A stretch of DNA of 64,000 bases from Bacteroidales bacterium (GTDB lineage Bacteria > Bacteroidota > Bacteroidia > Bacteroidales > Tenuifilaceae), in assembly GCA_013376985.1 (NCBI GenBank), contig JACABB010000014.1, forward strand, positions 1-64,000. Direction: 5' to 3'. Positions within the stretch are counted from its first letter, which is position 1, and the number at the start of each line of letters is the position of its first letter. Made by a program: the position numbers and the translations under genes. Under the pieces are notes generated by a model. That model made no database searches. It was not told the origin of the DNA and was given only the letters and a program-made list of their open reading frames with translations. Of the stretch, positions 9,255-19,530 are shown piece after piece.

Positions 9255-9259
9255 GTAAA

Positions 9260-10084
9260 ATGGCTGTAAGGAAACTAAAACCTGTTACACCAGGACAGAG
9301 ACATAAAGTTATAGGTGTTTTCGATGATATAACCACCTCGACACCTGAGAAATCATTAATTCGTCCTATTAAGAGGACTGGTGGTAGAAACAACCAAGGA
9401 CGCATGACAATGCGTTATGTTGGTGGCGGTCATAAGCGGAGATATAGGCTTATAGATTTTTTACGTGAACGTGATGGTATTGAGGCAGTTGTGAAAACAA
9501 TTGAATACGACCCAAACAGAACAGCACGTATCGCCTTGGTTGAATACTCAGATGGTGAAAAACGTTATATAATAGCACCTAATGGCCTAAAAATAGGTCA
9601 AGTTATTATGTCAGGTAAGGGGGTTGCCCCCGAAATCGGCAACACGCTACATCTGTCGGAGATTCCGATGGGTACATTGATTCACAACATCGAGTTAAGG
9701 CCTGGTCAAGGTGGTCAATTGGCTCGAAGTGCAGGATCTTATGCTCAGCTATTAGCTCGTGAAGGTAAATATGCTATCATTAAGATGCCTAGCAGTGAAA
9801 CTCGCATGATTCTTACTGAGTGCAAAGCTACAATTGGAGCTGTTTCTAACTCTGACCATGCACTGGAAAAATCTGGTAAAGCAGGTCGCTCAAGATGGTT
9901 AGGACGTCGTCCTCGCACTAGAGGGGTTGCTATGAACCCAGTCGATCACCCAATGGGTGGTGGTGAAGGTCGTGCTTCAGGAGGTCATCCACGCTCACGC
10001 AAGGGTATCCCTGCAAAGGGCTATAAAACACGCTCTCCGAAGAACAGCTCCAACAAGTTTATTATTGAACGCAGGAAAAAGTAA
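9260..10084 (+). CDS. rplB: 50S ribosomal protein L2
   Basis: L2 (274 residues) is a core protein needed for subunit joining and peptidyl transferase activity. The RNA-binding domain contains [19 protein letters not shown]. The C-terminal block [17 protein letters not shown] carries the conserved His of the catalytic-centre region. Spacing to rpsS is 19 bases. Confidence 0.98.
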   Translation: MAVRKLKPVTPGQRHKVIGVFDDITTSTPEKSLIRPIKRTGGRNNQGRMTMRYVGGGHKRRYRLIDFLRERDGIEAVVKTIEYDPNRTARIALVEYSDGEKRYIIAPNGLKIGQVIMSGKGVAPEIGNTLHLSEIPMGTLIHNIELRPGQGGQLARSAGSYAQLLAREGKYAIIKMPSSETRMILTECKATIGAVSNSDHALEKSGKAGRSRWLGRRPRTRGVAMNPVDHPMGGGEGRASGGHPRSRKGIPAKGYKTRSPKNSSNKFIIERRKK

Positions 10085-10103
10085 TTAGATAAAACAGTAA
10101 GTT

Positions 10104-10373
10104 ATGAGTCGATCACTCAAAAAAGGTCCTTTTATTGACTATAAGTTGGATAGGCGTGTTATTGAAATGAACGCTACAACTAAGAAGACAGTTATTAAAA
10201 CTTGGTCAAGAAGGTCGATGATATCTCCTGAATTTGTTGGACACACCATAGCAGTTCATAATGGGAATAAATTTATCCCAGTATATGTTACCGAAAATAT
10301 GGTAGGGCACAAGCTTGGCGAATTTGCTCCAACTCGTACCTTCCGTGGACATGCAGGTAATAAGAAGAAATAA
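10104..10373 (+). CDS. rpsS: 30S ribosomal protein S19
   Basis: S19 (89 residues) forms a complex with S13 in the head of the small subunit. The start [12 protein letters not shown] and the C-terminal [17 protein letters not shown] are signature elements. It lies between rplB and rplV in standard order. Confidence 0.98.
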   Translation: MSRSLKKGPFIDYKLDRRVIEMNATTKKTVIKTWSRRSMISPEFVGHTIAVHNGNKFIPVYVTENMVGHKLGEFAPTRTFRGHAGNKKK

Positions 10374-10401
10374 GTGAATTGATTTTTAAAGAAACTTAGC
10401 A

Positions 10402-10818
10402 ATGGGTGCAAGAAAACAATTAATGGCCAACCAAATAAAGGAGGAGAAAAAGAAGAAAGCTTTTGCAATACTTCGCAATTGCCCATCTTCTCCCCGCAAA
10501 ATGCGATTGGTTGTAGATATGATACGTGGTAAAGAAGTTAATAATGCTCTTAACATCCTGAAGTTTACTCCTAAGGAAGCAGCAAGTAAGGTTGAGAAAC
10601 TACTTCTTTCAGCAGTTGCCAATTGGCAAGCAAAAAATGAAGGTGTTCGTCTTGAAGAAGCAAATCTTTTTGTAAAAGAGATATTTGTTGATCAAGGAAA
10701 ACAACTAAAGCGTATCAGGACAGCTCCTCAGGGACGTGCACACAGAATTCGTAAGCATTCGAATCACGTTACCGTAGTTTTAGACAGTGCAGTTAATAAC
10801 GATACTACAAAAAACTAG
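10402..10818 (+). CDS. rplV: 50S ribosomal protein L22
   Basis: L22 (138 residues) contributes a beta-hairpin to the exit tunnel. The [16 protein letters not shown] block and the hairpin with its basic tip ([20 protein letters not shown]) are present. The start at the first ATG gives MGARKQ, which matches the N-terminus expected in this phylum. rpsC begins 4 bases after the stop. Confidence 0.97.
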   Translation: MGARKQLMANQIKEEKKKKAFAILRNCPSSPRKMRLVVDMIRGKEVNNALNILKFTPKEAASKVEKLLLSAVANWQAKNEGVRLEEANLFVKEIFVDQGKQLKRIRTAPQGRAHRIRKHSNHVTVVLDSAVNNDTTKN

Positions 10819-10822
10819 CTAG

Positions 10823-11554
10823 ATGGGAAATAAAGTAAATCCAATAGCAAATAGATTAGGAATCATCAAAGGATGGGATTCTAATTGGTATGGTGGAAAC
10901 AATTATGCTCAAAAGATCGTTGAGGATAGCAAAATTCGTGAATACCTCAGTGCGAGACTTGCAAAAGCCAGTATTTCAAAGATTGTAATTGAGCGTACGT
11001 TAAAACTGATCACTGTTACAGTACATACCGCTAGACCAGGCATCATAATTGGTAAAGGTGGCCAAGAGGTTGATAAACTTAAAGAAGAACTTAAGAAAAT
11101 CACCAAAAAAGAAGTGCAAATCAATATTTATGAAGTGAAACGCCCTGAACTAGATGCTGTTATCGTAGGTAGCAACATCGCTCGCCAGATTGAGGGTCGT
11201 ATTTCATTCCGCCGCGCCATTAAGATGTCAATTGCTTCTACTATTAGAATGGGAGCAGAAGGTATTAAGGTTCAAATCTCAGGTCGTTTAGGGGGTGCAG
11301 AAATGGCACGTTCTGAAACCTATAAAGAGGGTAGAATTCCATTACACACCTTCCGTGCTGATATCGATTATGCCCTATCTGAGGCTCATACCAAAGTAGG
11401 ACTGATTGGTATTAAAGTATGGATTTGCAACGGTGAGGTTTATGGTAAGCGTGATTTGTCTCCAAATATGGGAGCCTCATCAGCTGCTGCTCCACAGCAT
11501 CAACATACTAATCAAGGAAAGCAACAACGCGGACCTAGAAAGAAAAGGAAATAG
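10823..11554 (+). CDS. rpsC: 30S ribosomal protein S3
   Basis: S3 (243 residues) lies at the mRNA entry channel. The KH domain has the typical [15 protein letters not shown] loop. The C-terminal domain contains [15 protein letters not shown] tail rich in Gln, His and Lys follows ([16 protein letters not shown]), of the variable kind found in many S3 proteins. rplP lies 28 bases downstream. Confidence 0.98.
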   Translation: MGNKVNPIANRLGIIKGWDSNWYGGNNYAQKIVEDSKIREYLSARLAKASISKIVIERTLKLITVTVHTARPGIIIGKGGQEVDKLKEELKKITKKEVQINIYEVKRPELDAVIVGSNIARQIEGRISFRRAIKMSIASTIRMGAEGIKVQISGRLGGAEMARSETYKEGRIPLHTFRADIDYALSEAHTKVGLIGIKVWICNGEVYGKRDLSPNMGASSAAAPQHQHTNQGKQQRGPRKKRK

Positions 11555-11582
11555 TTTAAAGAACTAAAAGGACTTTTAGGAA

Positions 11583-12011
11583 ATGTTACAGCCAAAGAAA
11601 ACCAAGTTCAGGAGGCAGCAAAAGGGCCGCATGAAGGGCAATGCTCAACGTGGTAACCAGCTTGCATTCGGTTCTTTCGGAATCAAAGCGATGGAACCAT
11701 GTTGGATTACTGGTCGTCAGATTGAGGCTGCTCGTCAGGCAGTGACCCGTTATATGAAACGTGAAGGTCAAATATGGATCCGTATATTCCCAGATAAACC
11801 TATAACCAAGAAACCAGCTGAAGTACGTATGGGTAAAGGTAAGGGTGCGCCTGAGGGATTTGTTGCTCCTATAACTCCCGGTAGAATTATTATTGAAGCC
11901 GAAGGAGTATCGTTCGAGGTTGCCAAGGAGGCATTACGCTTAGCAGCGCAAAAACTTCCGATAGCCACCAAGTTCGTTGTTCGTAACGATTATACCGAAA
12001 CAGTTATCTAA
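11583..12011 (+). CDS. rplP: 50S ribosomal protein L16
   Basis: L16 (142 residues) helps position the tRNA acceptor arm at the A and P sites. Signatures include [23 protein letters not shown], split here by residue limits, and [11 protein letters not shown] in variant form as [15 protein letters not shown]. The Arg after MEPCWITG that is hydroxylated in some bacteria is retained as GRQ. It is followed by rpmC after 6 bases. Confidence 0.97.
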   Translation: MLQPKKTKFRRQQKGRMKGNAQRGNQLAFGSFGIKAMEPCWITGRQIEAARQAVTRYMKREGQIWIRIFPDKPITKKPAEVRMGKGKGAPEGFVAPITPGRIIIEAEGVSFEVAKEALRLAAQKLPIATKFVVRNDYTETVI

Positions 12012-12017
12012 CGAGCT

Positions 12018-12224
12018 ATGAAAACAGCAGAGATAAGAGAACTAACAACAAAGGAGTTGGAGGAGCGTATTGATAATGAGAAAGCACAGCTGCTAAAGCT
12101 AAAGCTAAATCACAGTATTTCGCCCCTCGATAATCCTATGAAGATTACTGTTACTCGCAAGAATATTACAAGATTAAAAACTATTCTTGGCGAACGTAAT
12201 CTCAAAGAGAACAAGAAAAGCTAA
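12018..12224 (+). CDS. rpmC: 50S ribosomal protein L29
   Basis: L29 (68 residues) is a small helical-hairpin protein beside L23 at the tunnel exit. The opening IRELTTKELEERI and the second helix (VTRKNITRLKTIL) are typical. It is tightly packed, 6 bases from each neighbour (rplP and rpsQ). Confidence 0.96.
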   Translation: MKTAEIRELTTKELEERIDNEKAQLLKLKLNHSISPLDNPMKITVTRKNITRLKTILGERNLKENKKS

Positions 12225-12230
12225 ACAGCG

Positions 12231-12494
12231 ATGGAAGAGAATACAAGAAATTTACGTAAAGAGAGAATAGGGATCGTTGTAAGCAACAAAATGGAAAAAT
12301 CCATAGTTGTTGCTGTAAAACGAAAAGTAAAACATCCCATCTACGGTAAGTTTGTTAACAGAACTACCAAATTCTATGCTCATGACGAAACCAATACTTC
12401 AAATATTGGTGATGTTGTTAGAATTATGGAAGTCCGCCCTTTGAGCAAAACAAAGTGCTGGAGATTAGTTGAAATCATAGAAAGAGCTAAGTAG
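12231..12494 (+). CDS. rpsQ: 30S ribosomal protein S17
   Basis: S17 (87 residues) is an OB-fold primary rRNA binder. The motifs [23 protein letters not shown] and [16 protein letters not shown] are the usual ones. Only 2 bases separate its stop from the rplN start, which suggests coupled translation. Confidence 0.97.
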   Translation: MEENTRNLRKERIGIVVSNKMEKSIVVAVKRKVKHPIYGKFVNRTTKFYAHDETNTSNIGDVVRIMEVRPLSKTKCWRLVEIIERAK

Positions 12495-12496
12495 CC

Positions 12497-12862
12497 ATGA
12501 TACAACAAGAGAGTCGTTTAGTAGTTGCTGATAACAGCGGTGCAAAGGAAGTGCTTTGCATCAGAGTACTTGGCGGTACAGCAAAACGTTATGCACGCAT
12601 TGGTGATAAAATAGTAGTTACTGTAAAAAGTGCTATGCCTGGCGGCGAAGTTAAAAAAGGTACTGTTACCAAGGCCGTAGTAGTTCGCACAAAAAAAGAG
12701 ATGCGACGTTCAGACGGTTCATACATCCGTTTTGATGATAATGCTTGCGTTCTTCTTAATGCGCAGGGTGAAATTCGCGGAACGCGTATTTTTGGCCCAG
12801 TTGCTAGAGAACTTCGCGATAGCTATATGAAAATTGTATCCCTGGCACCAGAGGTATTATAA
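12497..12862 (+). CDS. rplN: 50S ribosomal protein L14
   Basis: L14 (121 residues) forms intersubunit bridges and is the docking site of the silencing factor RsfS. The start [17 protein letters not shown] and the region [13 protein letters not shown] are diagnostic. It opens the spc block without any break from the S10 block. Confidence 0.98.
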   Translation: MIQQESRLVVADNSGAKEVLCIRVLGGTAKRYARIGDKIVVTVKSAMPGGEVKKGTVTKAVVVRTKKEMRRSDGSYIRFDDNACVLLNAQGEIRGTRIFGPVARELRDSYMKIVSLAPEVL

Positions 12863-12881
12863 CAAGTAAATTATTACACTG

Positions 12882-13205
12882 ATGGCAAGTAAGTTACACA
12901 TAAAAAAAGGGGATTTGGTGTTCGTGAACTCAGGAGAATCCAAAGGCCAACAGGGAAGAGTACTCAGCGTTATTGTAAAAGACAGCCGTGCTATCGTTGA
13001 AGGCGTTAACATGGTATCTAAGCATACAAAACCTAATGCTAAGCACCCCCAAGGTGGAATTATTAAGAAGGAAGCTCCGGTTCATATTTCGAACCTAATG
13101 TTAATTGATCCCACATCTGGGAAACCGTCACGTATAGGTCGTCGGTTAAACGAGAATGGTAAGCTAGTTCGCTATTCTAAAAAATCAGGAGAGGAGATTA
13201 AGTAA
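12882..13205 (+). CDS. rplX: 50S ribosomal protein L24
   Basis: L24 (107 residues) is an early-assembly protein. The KOW-type start [21 protein letters not shown] and the [20 protein letters not shown] stretch are clear (each shown only in part by the family signature). Its TAA stop shares one base with the rplE ATG. Confidence 0.97.
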   Translation: MASKLHIKKGDLVFVNSGESKGQQGRVLSVIVKDSRAIVEGVNMVSKHTKPNAKHPQGGIIKKEAPVHISNLMLIDPTSGKPSRIGRRLNENGKLVRYSKKSGEEIK

Positions 13206-13762
13206 TGGAATACGTACCAAACCTCAGCAAAAAATATAACGAGGAGATTATTCCTGCATTGATGAAGGAATTCAGCTATAAAAGCGTAATGCAGGTACCC
13301 CGTTTGGAAAAGATTGTAATCAACCAAGGAGTTGGACAAGCTGTTGCAGATAAGAAAATTATCGAAAATGCACAGAATGAATTAACTCAGATTACAGGTC
13401 AAAAAGTGATTCAAACAAACTCAAGGAAGGATATTTCAAACTTTAAACTTCGTAAAAACGTTCCTATTGGATTGAAGGTCACACTTCGTCGTGAACGTAT
13501 GTTCGAGTTTCTTGAGAGACTTGTTAACGTGTCACTTCCACGTATTCGCGATTTCAAAGGGATTAGCGATAAACTTGATGGTCGTGGAAACTATACCCTC
13601 GGTATTCAGGAGCAAATCATCTTCCCAGAGATAGATATCGATAAAATTAATAAGATTCTTGGTATGGAGATAACTATTGTTACCTCCGCTAAATCTGATG
13701 AAGAGGCTTATGCCTTACTCCGCGAATTTGGAATACCTTTTAAAAACGCTAAAAAGAACTAG
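13205..13762 (+). CDS. rplE: 50S ribosomal protein L5
   Basis: L5 (185 residues) binds 5S rRNA in the central protuberance. The motifs [22 protein letters not shown] and RIRDFKGIS are standard. It overlaps rplX by one base and is followed by rpsN after 3 bases. Confidence 0.98.
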   Translation: MEYVPNLSKKYNEEIIPALMKEFSYKSVMQVPRLEKIVINQGVGQAVADKKIIENAQNELTQITGQKVIQTNSRKDISNFKLRKNVPIGLKVTLRRERMFEFLERLVNVSLPRIRDFKGISDKLDGRGNYTLGIQEQIIFPEIDIDKINKILGMEITIVTSAKSDEEAYALLREFGIPFKNAKKN

Positions 13763-13765
13763 TGT

Positions 13766-14035
13766 ATGGCTAAAGAGTCAATGAAAGCCCGTGAGGTTAA
13801 ACGTGCAAAACTCATCGCAAAATATGCTGAAAAGCGCGCAAGGCTTAAAGAAGAAGGAGATTATGTTGGTCTACAAAAACTACCTCGTAATTCAAACCCA
13901 ATTCGTTTACGTAATCGTTGCATGTTGACCGGAAGGCCACGCGGATATATGCGTCAGTTTGGAATAAGCAGGATAACCTTTAGAGAAATGGCTTCTAATG
14001 GTTTAATACCTGGAATTAAAAAAGCTAGTTGGTAA
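13766..14035 (+). CDS. rpsN: 30S ribosomal protein S14, zinc-independent form
   Basis: S14 (89 residues) of the longer class. The short zinc form carries two CxxC pairs. Here the corresponding region reads [18 protein letters not shown] with a single Cys, so no zinc site is expected. The C-terminus IPGIKKASW is typical. It is located in the spc block between rplE and rpsH. Confidence 0.97.
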   Translation: MAKESMKAREVKRAKLIAKYAEKRARLKEEGDYVGLQKLPRNSNPIRLRNRCMLTGRPRGYMRQFGISRITFREMASNGLIPGIKKASW

Positions 14036-14055
14036 AACTTATAACTATAATCAAC

Positions 14056-14454
14056 ATGATTACCGACCCAATTGCAGATTATCTAACCCGCGTAAGAAAC
14101 GCTATTATGGCGAATCACCGTGTGGTAGAAATTCCTGCTTCAAGTATTTTGAAAGATATTACTCGAATTCTTTTCGAAAAAGGGTATATACTAAATTACA
14201 AACTTGAAGAGGATAGTAAACAGGGAATGATTAAAATAGCGCTTAAATATAACCCTGAATCAAAAAAAAGTGCAATAAAGCACATTGAGCGCGTAAGTAG
14301 CCCAGGTTTAAGACGCTATGTTAGTGCAGATCAACTACCACGTGTTCTTAACGGCTTAGGAATAGCTATCATTAGTACTTCACATGGTGTTATGACCGAA
14401 AAGGAGGCACGTGTGAAGAAAGTTGGTGGTGAAGTACTATGTTATATTTACTAA
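14056..14454 (+). CDS. rpsH: 30S ribosomal protein S8
   Basis: S8 (132 residues) is a primary binder of the 16S central domain and in E. coli the repressor of the spc operon. I start it at the ATG at 14056, giving [16 protein letters not shown], which matches the family N-terminus. An in-frame ATG at 14029 would overlap the end of rpsN. The C-terminus contains [22 protein letters not shown]. Confidence 0.97.
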   Translation: MITDPIADYLTRVRNAIMANHRVVEIPASSILKDITRILFEKGYILNYKLEEDSKQGMIKIALKYNPESKKSAIKHIERVSSPGLRRYVSADQLPRVLNGLGIAIISTSHGVMTEKEARVKKVGGEVLCYIY

Positions 14455-14472
14455 TTTAATTAATAATTAACA

Positions 14473-15027
14473 ATGTCTAGGATCGGAAAAAAACCTGTAA
14501 ACCTACCACAGGGTGTAAGCGTTAAAGTTAGCGCTGATAATGTGGTAAGCGTAAAAGGCCCTCTGGGTGAGTTATCCCAGAAAGTTGACCCTGACATCTC
14601 AATTAACTTGGAGGGAGATTCTGTTGTTCTCACCAGACCAACAGAGCAAAAACGTCATCGTTCTATGCATGGTCTCTATCGCTCACTCATCAGTAACATG
14701 GTTATTGGTGTTTCAAAAGGTTGGGAGATTCAGCAAGAGTTAATTGGTGTTGGGTATAAGGCTGAAGCTAAAGGGCAAGTTCTTGAACTAAGCCTTGGCT
14801 TTTCACACGATATTCATGTTTTACTTCCAGATGAAGTAAAAGTAGAAGCAAAAACTGAGCGTAGAGGAAATCCTACTATAACCCTACGAAGCATTGACAA
14901 GCAACTCATTGGATCGGTAGCAGCTAAAATTCGCTCATTAAGAAAACCTGAACCATACAAAGGTAAGGGGATTAAATTTGTTGGCGAAGTTATTAGAAGA
15001 AAAGCTGGTAAATCAGCTAGTGTATAA
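14473..15027 (+). CDS. rplF: 50S ribosomal protein L6
   Basis: L6 (184 residues) consists of two similar domains near the factor-binding site. It begins MSRIGKKPVNLP and ends with the signature PEPYKGKGIKFVGEVIRRKAGK. It is flanked by rpsH (18 bases) and rplR (20 bases). Confidence 0.98.
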   Translation: MSRIGKKPVNLPQGVSVKVSADNVVSVKGPLGELSQKVDPDISINLEGDSVVLTRPTEQKRHRSMHGLYRSLISNMVIGVSKGWEIQQELIGVGYKAEAKGQVLELSLGFSHDIHVLLPDEVKVEAKTERRGNPTITLRSIDKQLIGSVAAKIRSLRKPEPYKGKGIKFVGEVIRRKAGKSASV

Positions 15028-15047
15028 CCTGTTAAACCTTTTTGAAA

Positions 15048-15407
15048 ATGGCTTTGACAAAATCAGAGAGAAGACTCCGAATCAAAAGGAGAATACGCAA
15101 GAAAGTTTCCGGTACTACCGAGAAGCCTCGTTTAACGGTTTTCAGGAGCAATGCACAGATCTATGTACAATTCATAGACGACTCAAAAGGAGTAACCTTG
15201 GCTCATGCCTCGTCTGCTGCTAAAGAGATCGCTGAGAAAACCAAAATTACTAAAATTGAACAGGCTCGTCTTGTAGGGCAACTTGCAGCTAAAGTGGCAT
15301 TAGAGAAAGGAATTACTGATGTGGTTTTTGACCGCAACGGTTATCTTTACCATGGTCGTGTAAAGGCTTTGGCTGATGCAGCAAGAGAAGGCGGACTAAA
15401 AATCTAG
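15048..15407 (+). CDS. rplR: 50S ribosomal protein L18
   Basis: L18 (119 residues) binds 5S rRNA with L5. I start it at the ATG at 15048 ([19 protein letters not shown]). A TTG two codons earlier is possible but less likely. The family motifs [19 protein letters not shown] and [22 protein letters not shown] are present. Its TAG stop ends 5 bases before the likely rpsE ATG. Confidence 0.97.
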   Translation: MALTKSERRLRIKRRIRKKVSGTTEKPRLTVFRSNAQIYVQFIDDSKGVTLAHASSAAKEIAEKTKITKIEQARLVGQLAAKVALEKGITDVVFDRNGYLYHGRVKALADAAREGGLKI

Positions 15408-15412
15408 TGGAT

Positions 15413-15934
15413 ATGTCAGCAAATACGAATATAAGAAGAGTTAAATCCAGCGATCTTGAACTAAAAGATAGGTTGGTTAGCATTCAGAGGGTTACTAAGG
15501 TAACCAAGGGTGGTCGTACCTTCAGTTTCTCCGCAATAGTTGTGGTAGGTAATGAGAATGGCATTGTAGGATATGGCCTTGGCAAAGCAAGCGAGGTTAC
15601 AACTGCGATATCAAAAGGTATTGAAGATGCCAAAAAGAACTTGGTGAAAGTTCCTGTATACAAAGGAACAATCCCTCATGAGCAATTAGCTAAATATGGC
15701 GGTGCTAGAGTATTCATTAAGCCAGCATCACATGGAACTGGTGTTAAAGCTGGTGGTGCTATGCGTGCAGTCCTAGAGAGCGTTGGAGTTACCGACGTGC
15801 TAGCAAAATCTAAGGGTTCATCAAACCCTCATAACCTGGTAAAAGCAACTGTGATGGCGTTACTTGAACTTAGAGATGCCCAAAACATAGCAGAACACCG
15901 TGGAGTTTCTTTAAATAAAGTTTTTAACGGTTAG
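15413..15934 (+). CDS. rpsE: 30S ribosomal protein S5
   Basis: S5 (173 residues) is involved in decoding fidelity and mRNA unwinding at the entry channel. The double-stranded RNA-binding domain has [23 protein letters not shown] and the C-terminal domain has [20 protein letters not shown] (both shortened in the family pattern). I chose the ATG at 15413. A GTG at 15407 that overlaps the rplR stop is an alternative that would add two residues. Confidence 0.96.
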   Translation: MSANTNIRRVKSSDLELKDRLVSIQRVTKVTKGGRTFSFSAIVVVGNENGIVGYGLGKASEVTTAISKGIEDAKKNLVKVPVYKGTIPHEQLAKYGGARVFIKPASHGTGVKAGGAMRAVLESVGVTDVLAKSKGSSNPHNLVKATVMALLELRDAQNIAEHRGVSLNKVFNG

Positions 15935-15945
15935 ATTAAGAAACT

Positions 15946-16119
15946 ATGGCTAAAGTAAAAATCACACAGATCCGGAGCAAAATTGGGAGTTCAAAACGTC
16001 AACGTTTAAATCTCGAATCTCTTGGCCTAAGGCGTATCAATCATACCGTTGAACACGAAGCAACTCCTCAAATCCTCGGAATGATTGAAAAGGTTAAGCA
16101 CCTTGTACGCGTTGAATAA
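15946..16119 (+). CDS. rpmD: 50S ribosomal protein L30
   Basis: This 57-residue protein was found by reading the gap between rpsE and rplO. It begins [14 protein letters not shown], contains [17 protein letters not shown], and ends KHLVRVE before a TAA at 16117-16119. These are the features of L30, and the place in the operon (rpsE-rpmD-rplO) is where L30 belongs. Spacing is 11 bases from rpsE and 35 to rplO. Confidence 0.95.
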   Translation: MAKVKITQIRSKIGSSKRQRLNLESLGLRRINHTVEHEATPQILGMIEKVKHLVRVE

Positions 16120-16154
16120 TAGCTTGCATAAACATACATAATGCAATTTCAACT

Positions 16155-16601
16155 ATGAATTTGAATAATTTAAAACCTGCAAAAGGTTCTACTCACCACG
16201 ATAAAAGGATTGGACGAGGACAAGGTTCTGGACATGGTGGAACTTCCACAAGAGGTCATAAGGGCGCTCAGTCTAGATCTGGCTATTCTAGGAAGGCTGG
16301 TTTCGAAGGTGGTCAGATGCCATTACAGCGCCGCTTACCCAAGTTCGGGTTTAAGAATAAATTTCGTAAAGAGTATAAAGCTATCAATGTTGATGTTTTA
16401 CAACTATTGGCAGAAAAGAATGGCTTAGCTACCATTAATGTGCAGACTTTAGTTGATGCGGGATTTGCCTCTAAGAACGATAATATCAAAATTCTTGGGA
16501 ATGGCTCCTTATCATTGAAACTCGATGTTCAAGCACATGCTTTTTCAAAAAAAGCAATCGAAGCAATTGAAGCACAACAAGGCACTGCTGTAAAACTATA
16601 G
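16155..16601 (+). CDS. rplO: 50S ribosomal protein L15
   Basis: L15 (148 residues) has the Gly-rich N-terminal half that threads into 23S rRNA, with [22 protein letters not shown] in the expected place, and then [17 protein letters not shown]. The C-terminal globular part ends in VKL. secY starts 4 bases after its stop. Confidence 0.97.
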   Translation: MNLNNLKPAKGSTHHDKRIGRGQGSGHGGTSTRGHKGAQSRSGYSRKAGFEGGQMPLQRRLPKFGFKNKFRKEYKAINVDVLQLLAEKNGLATINVQTLVDAGFASKNDNIKILGNGSLSLKLDVQAHAFSKKAIEAIEAQQGTAVKL

Positions 16602-16605
16602 TTTG

Positions 16606-17934
16606 ATGAAAGCTTTTATTGAAACCATAAAGAATATTTTCAAGATAGAGGATCTGCGTCAGCGGATACTCTATACCCTTGGAATATTATTAATTTACCG
16701 ATTAGGTAGTTATGTTGTATTACCGGGCATAGATCCTTCACAACTTGGAGCTCTAAAGAAACAAACTAGTGAAGGTATTATGGGCTTACTCGATATGTTT
16801 TCGGGTGGTGCTTTTCATAATGCATCTATTTTTGCTTTGGGTATTATGCCTTATATTTCAGCCTCAATCGTGGTTCAGCTATTAGGTATTGCAATCCCAT
16901 ATTTTCAGAGATTACAGAAGGAAGGTGAGAGTGGTCGTCGAAAGATAAATCAGATTACCCGTTACTTAACTGTAGTTATTCTTGCATTGCAAGCACCTGC
17001 TTACTTGACAAATCTACACTACCAATTACCAGAGTCTGCATTTGCTCTTGGAGGTACGTTTTTTACTATTTCTTCAACAATAATTCTTATTGCAGGTACA
17101 ATGTTTATCATGTGGCTTGGCGAGAAGATTACTGATAAAGGTATTGGCAATGGTATTTCAATGATAATCATGATTGGTATTATTGCTAGATTACCTTTCG
17201 CATTAGCAGCTGAGTTTGCATCAAGAATTGAAGAAGTAGCAGGAGGGGGCTTGGTTATGTTCCTTGTTGAGATGGTACTCTTATTTGCAATTTTCATGTT
17301 CTCTATCCTTTTAATTCAGGGAACACGTAAAATACCTGTACAATATGCTAAACGTATTGTTGGTAATAAACAATACGGTGGAGTGAGGCAGTACATCCCA
17401 TTAAAAGTAAATGCTGCTGGGGTTATGCCTATTATCTTTGCACAAGCATTGATGTTTGTCCCAATGTTATTGACTAAGTTTGACAACAATACAACAAGTG
17501 GTATTGCATCGGCTTTTTCTAACGTTAATGGGTTTTGGTATAACTTTACTTATGCAATTTTAATCATCGCATTTACCTATTTTTATACTGCCATTACAAT
17601 CAATCCTAACCAAATGGCTGAGGATATGAAGAAGAATGGTGGATTTATACCAGGTGTTAAGCCGGGTAAAAAAACGGTAGAGTATCTTGATACAATTATG
17701 TCAAGAATTACTTTACCTGGTTCAATCTTTTTGGCATTGGTTGCTATTCTACCAGCATTCGCTAGAATGTTTGGAGTGAGTAATCAGTTTGCTGCGTTCT
17801 TCGGTGGAACCTCTTTGCTAATTTTAGTTGGGGTTGTACTTGATACATTGCAGCAAATCGAAAGCCATCTACTCATGAGACATTATGATGGTTTGATGAA
17901 GAGTGGTAGGATAAAGGGTAGAACAGGCGTTTAG
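16606..17934 (+). CDS. secY: Preprotein translocase subunit SecY
   Basis: SecY (442 residues) is the channel of the Sec translocon in the inner membrane. About ten membrane segments are visible. Typical elements are the N-terminal KNIFKIEDLRQRI, the plug region around MGLLDMFSGGAF, the RKINQITRY loop, RKIPVQYAKR in the large cytoplasmic loop, and PGKKTVEYLD. I use the ATG at 16606, and a TTG one codon earlier is ignored. The adk gene that often follows secY is absent, and map comes next after 21 bases. Confidence 0.97.
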   Translation: MKAFIETIKNIFKIEDLRQRILYTLGILLIYRLGSYVVLPGIDPSQLGALKKQTSEGIMGLLDMFSGGAFHNASIFALGIMPYISASIVVQLLGIAIPYFQRLQKEGESGRRKINQITRYLTVVILALQAPAYLTNLHYQLPESAFALGGTFFTISSTIILIAGTMFIMWLGEKITDKGIGNGISMIIMIGIIARLPFALAAEFASRIEEVAGGGLVMFLVEMVLLFAIFMFSILLIQGTRKIPVQYAKRIVGNKQYGGVRQYIPLKVNAAGVMPIIFAQALMFVPMLLTKFDNNTTSGIASAFSNVNGFWYNFTYAILIIAFTYFYTAITINPNQMAEDMKKNGGFIPGVKPGKKTVEYLDTIMSRITLPGSIFLALVAILPAFARMFGVSNQFAAFFGGTSLLILVGVVLDTLQQIESHLLMRHYDGLMKSGRIKGRTGV

Positions 17935-17955
17935 TTGGATTAAGTTCTTTAAATA

Positions 17956-18735
17956 ATGATATTAGCAAAAACGGAGGAAGAAATTGAACTACTGAGGCTG
18001 AATCATGAAATTGTTTCAAAAACTTTAGCAGAAGTAGCAAGATTAATTCGTCCTGGGGTAACCACCCTCGAACTTGATAGAAGAGCCGAAGAGTTTATAA
18101 GAGACAATGGAGCTAAACCCGGTTTTTTAGGTTATCATGGTTACCCGAATACTCTATGTACTTCAGTGAATAGTGCTGTTGTGCACGGTATCCCTAAAGG
18201 TGATTCTTTGAGGGATGGCGATATAGTATCCATTGATTGCGGAACCTTTATGCACGGTTTTTACGGTGATTCAGCCTATACCTTTATGATAGGTGAAGTC
18301 TCTCCTGAAGTGCAGCGGCTGATTAAGGTAACCCGTGAATGTTTGGAACTAGGCATTAACAAGGCTATAGATGGACTTAGGGTTGGGGATATATCCAGTA
18401 TAGTTCAACAACACGCTGAAGATAATGGATATTCTGTAGTTCGAGAATTAGTAGGACATGGCATAGGTCGTAATATGCATGAGAAACCGGAGGTTCCAAA
18501 TTATGGAATTAGAGGCAATGGACCCAAGTTAGTTAGTGGTATGGTAATATGTATTGAACCAATGATTAACATGGGATCAAAGCAAATTTTTCAGGAGCAA
18601 GATGGATGGACTATTAAGACAGTTGATGGAAAACCATCAGCACATTTTGAACTTGCTGTTGTTATTAGAAAAAATAAAGCAGAACAGCTATCTACCTTTA
18701 AGTACATTGATGAAGTATTAAAAGCAGTTAATTAA
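17956..18735 (+). CDS. map: Methionine aminopeptidase, type I
   Basis: This 259-residue enzyme removes the N-terminal Met from new proteins. The metal ligands expected for the pita-bread fold are visible: Asp in SIDCG, Asp in YGDSAYTF, His in [12 protein letters not shown], Glu in CIEPMI and Glu in HFELAVVI. No N-terminal zinc-finger extension is present. It lies between secY and infA, as often in Bacteroidota, and is probably cotranscribed with the ribosomal genes. Confidence 0.97.
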   Translation: MILAKTEEEIELLRLNHEIVSKTLAEVARLIRPGVTTLELDRRAEEFIRDNGAKPGFLGYHGYPNTLCTSVNSAVVHGIPKGDSLRDGDIVSIDCGTFMHGFYGDSAYTFMIGEVSPEVQRLIKVTRECLELGINKAIDGLRVGDISSIVQQHAEDNGYSVVRELVGHGIGRNMHEKPEVPNYGIRGNGPKLVSGMVICIEPMINMGSKQIFQEQDGWTIKTVDGKPSAHFELAVVIRKNKAEQLSTFKYIDEVLKAVN

Positions 18736-18743
18736 AAGGCAAT

Positions 18744-18962
18744 ATGTCAAAACAAACCGCGATTGAGAAAGACGGAACTATTATCGAAGCCCTCTCTAAT
18801 GCAATGTTTAGAGTAGAACTAGATAACGGGCACGTTATTACCGCTCATATTTCCGGGAAGATGAGAATGCATTACATAAAGATTCTTCCAGGTGATAAGG
18901 TTAGAGTTGAAATGTCGCCCTATGATTTAACGAAAGGCAGAATTACTTTTAGGTATAAATAA
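18744..18962 (+). CDS. infA: Translation initiation factor IF-1
   Basis: IF-1 (72 residues) is an OB-fold protein that occupies the A site during initiation. The sequence has the classic [40 protein letters not shown] and [16 protein letters not shown] blocks, of which only parts are needed to identify it. It starts 8 bases after map and is followed by rpmJ after 22. Confidence 0.98.
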   Translation: MSKQTAIEKDGTIIEALSNAMFRVELDNGHVITAHISGKMRMHYIKILPGDKVRVEMSPYDLTKGRITFRYK

Positions 18963-18984
18963 ACTTTGAAAACACTTTGTTGCG

Positions 18985-19101
18985 ATGAAAGTAAGAGCAT
19001 CAATAAAAAAGCGCAGTGCTGATTGTAAAATCGTAAGGCGAAATGGACGTTTGTATGTGATTAATAAAAAAAATCCGAAGTTTAAACAACGTCAAGGATA
19101 A
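18985..19101 (+). CDS. rpmJ: 50S ribosomal protein L36, form without full zinc site
   Basis: This 38-residue protein lies in the gap between infA and rpsM. It begins [15 protein letters not shown] and ends [10 protein letters not shown]. The zinc form carries Cys-x-x-Cys, a third Cys and a His. Here only one Cys (position 14) remains, with Ser, Asn and Phe at the other ligand positions, so zinc binding is not expected. The position matches the standard infA-rpmJ-rpsM order. Confidence 0.96.
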   Translation: MKVRASIKKRSADCKIVRRNGRLYVINKKNPKFKQRQG

Positions 19102-19110
19102 AAATTTAAT

Positions 19111-19118
19111 TAACTTTG
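19111..19118 (+). promoter_or_regulatory. Possible internal promoter before rpsM (alpha block)
   Basis: TAACTTTG matches TAnnTTTG and lies 25 bases before the rpsM ATG, in the 42-base gap after rpmJ. No TTG sits at the ideal distance upstream. It could give extra transcription of rpsM-rpsK-rpsD-rpoA-rplQ. Confidence 0.4.
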
Positions 19119-19143
19119 TACCCTAATTTTTTAAAGTAAAAAT

Positions 19144-19521
19144 ATGGCACGAATCGTTGGTGTAGACTTGCCAAAGAACAAAAGGGGAGAGGTTGCCCTA
19201 ACCTACATCTACGGTATAGCCCGTAGTAGTGCCCGCAAAATCCTAGAACAAGCAGGAGTGGGTTACGACGTTAAGGTTAAAGACTGGAACGATGATAATA
19301 TCAACGCTATCCGATCAATCCTTAATGATGGCTATAAAGTAGAGGGTGAACTCCGATCATCTGTACAGCTTAACATCAAGAGGTTGATGGATATTGGTTG
19401 TTATCGCGGAATTCGGCATCGCCTTGGGCTGCCCGTAAGAGGCCAGAGTACCAAGAACAATGCTCGTACTCGTAAGGGACGTAAGAAAACCGTTGCCAAT
19501 AAGAAAAAAGCTACTAAATAG
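19144..19521 (+). CDS. rpsM: 30S ribosomal protein S13
   Basis: S13 (125 residues) contacts P-site tRNA and S19. It begins [14 protein letters not shown] and has [14 protein letters not shown], then [25 protein letters not shown]-type residues near the end (core [10 protein letters not shown]). It opens the alpha block, and rpsK follows after 9 bases. Confidence 0.98.
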   Translation: MARIVGVDLPKNKRGEVALTYIYGIARSSARKILEQAGVGYDVKVKDWNDDNINAIRSILNDGYKVEGELRSSVQLNIKRLMDIGCYRGIRHRLGLPVRGQSTKNNARTRKGRKKTVANKKKATK

Positions 19522-19530
19522 GAAATAACT

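Noticed and set aside
14978-15223. Frame overlapping the ends of rplF and rplR
   Set aside because: It runs through two recognised ribosomal genes in another frame and has no motifs of its own.
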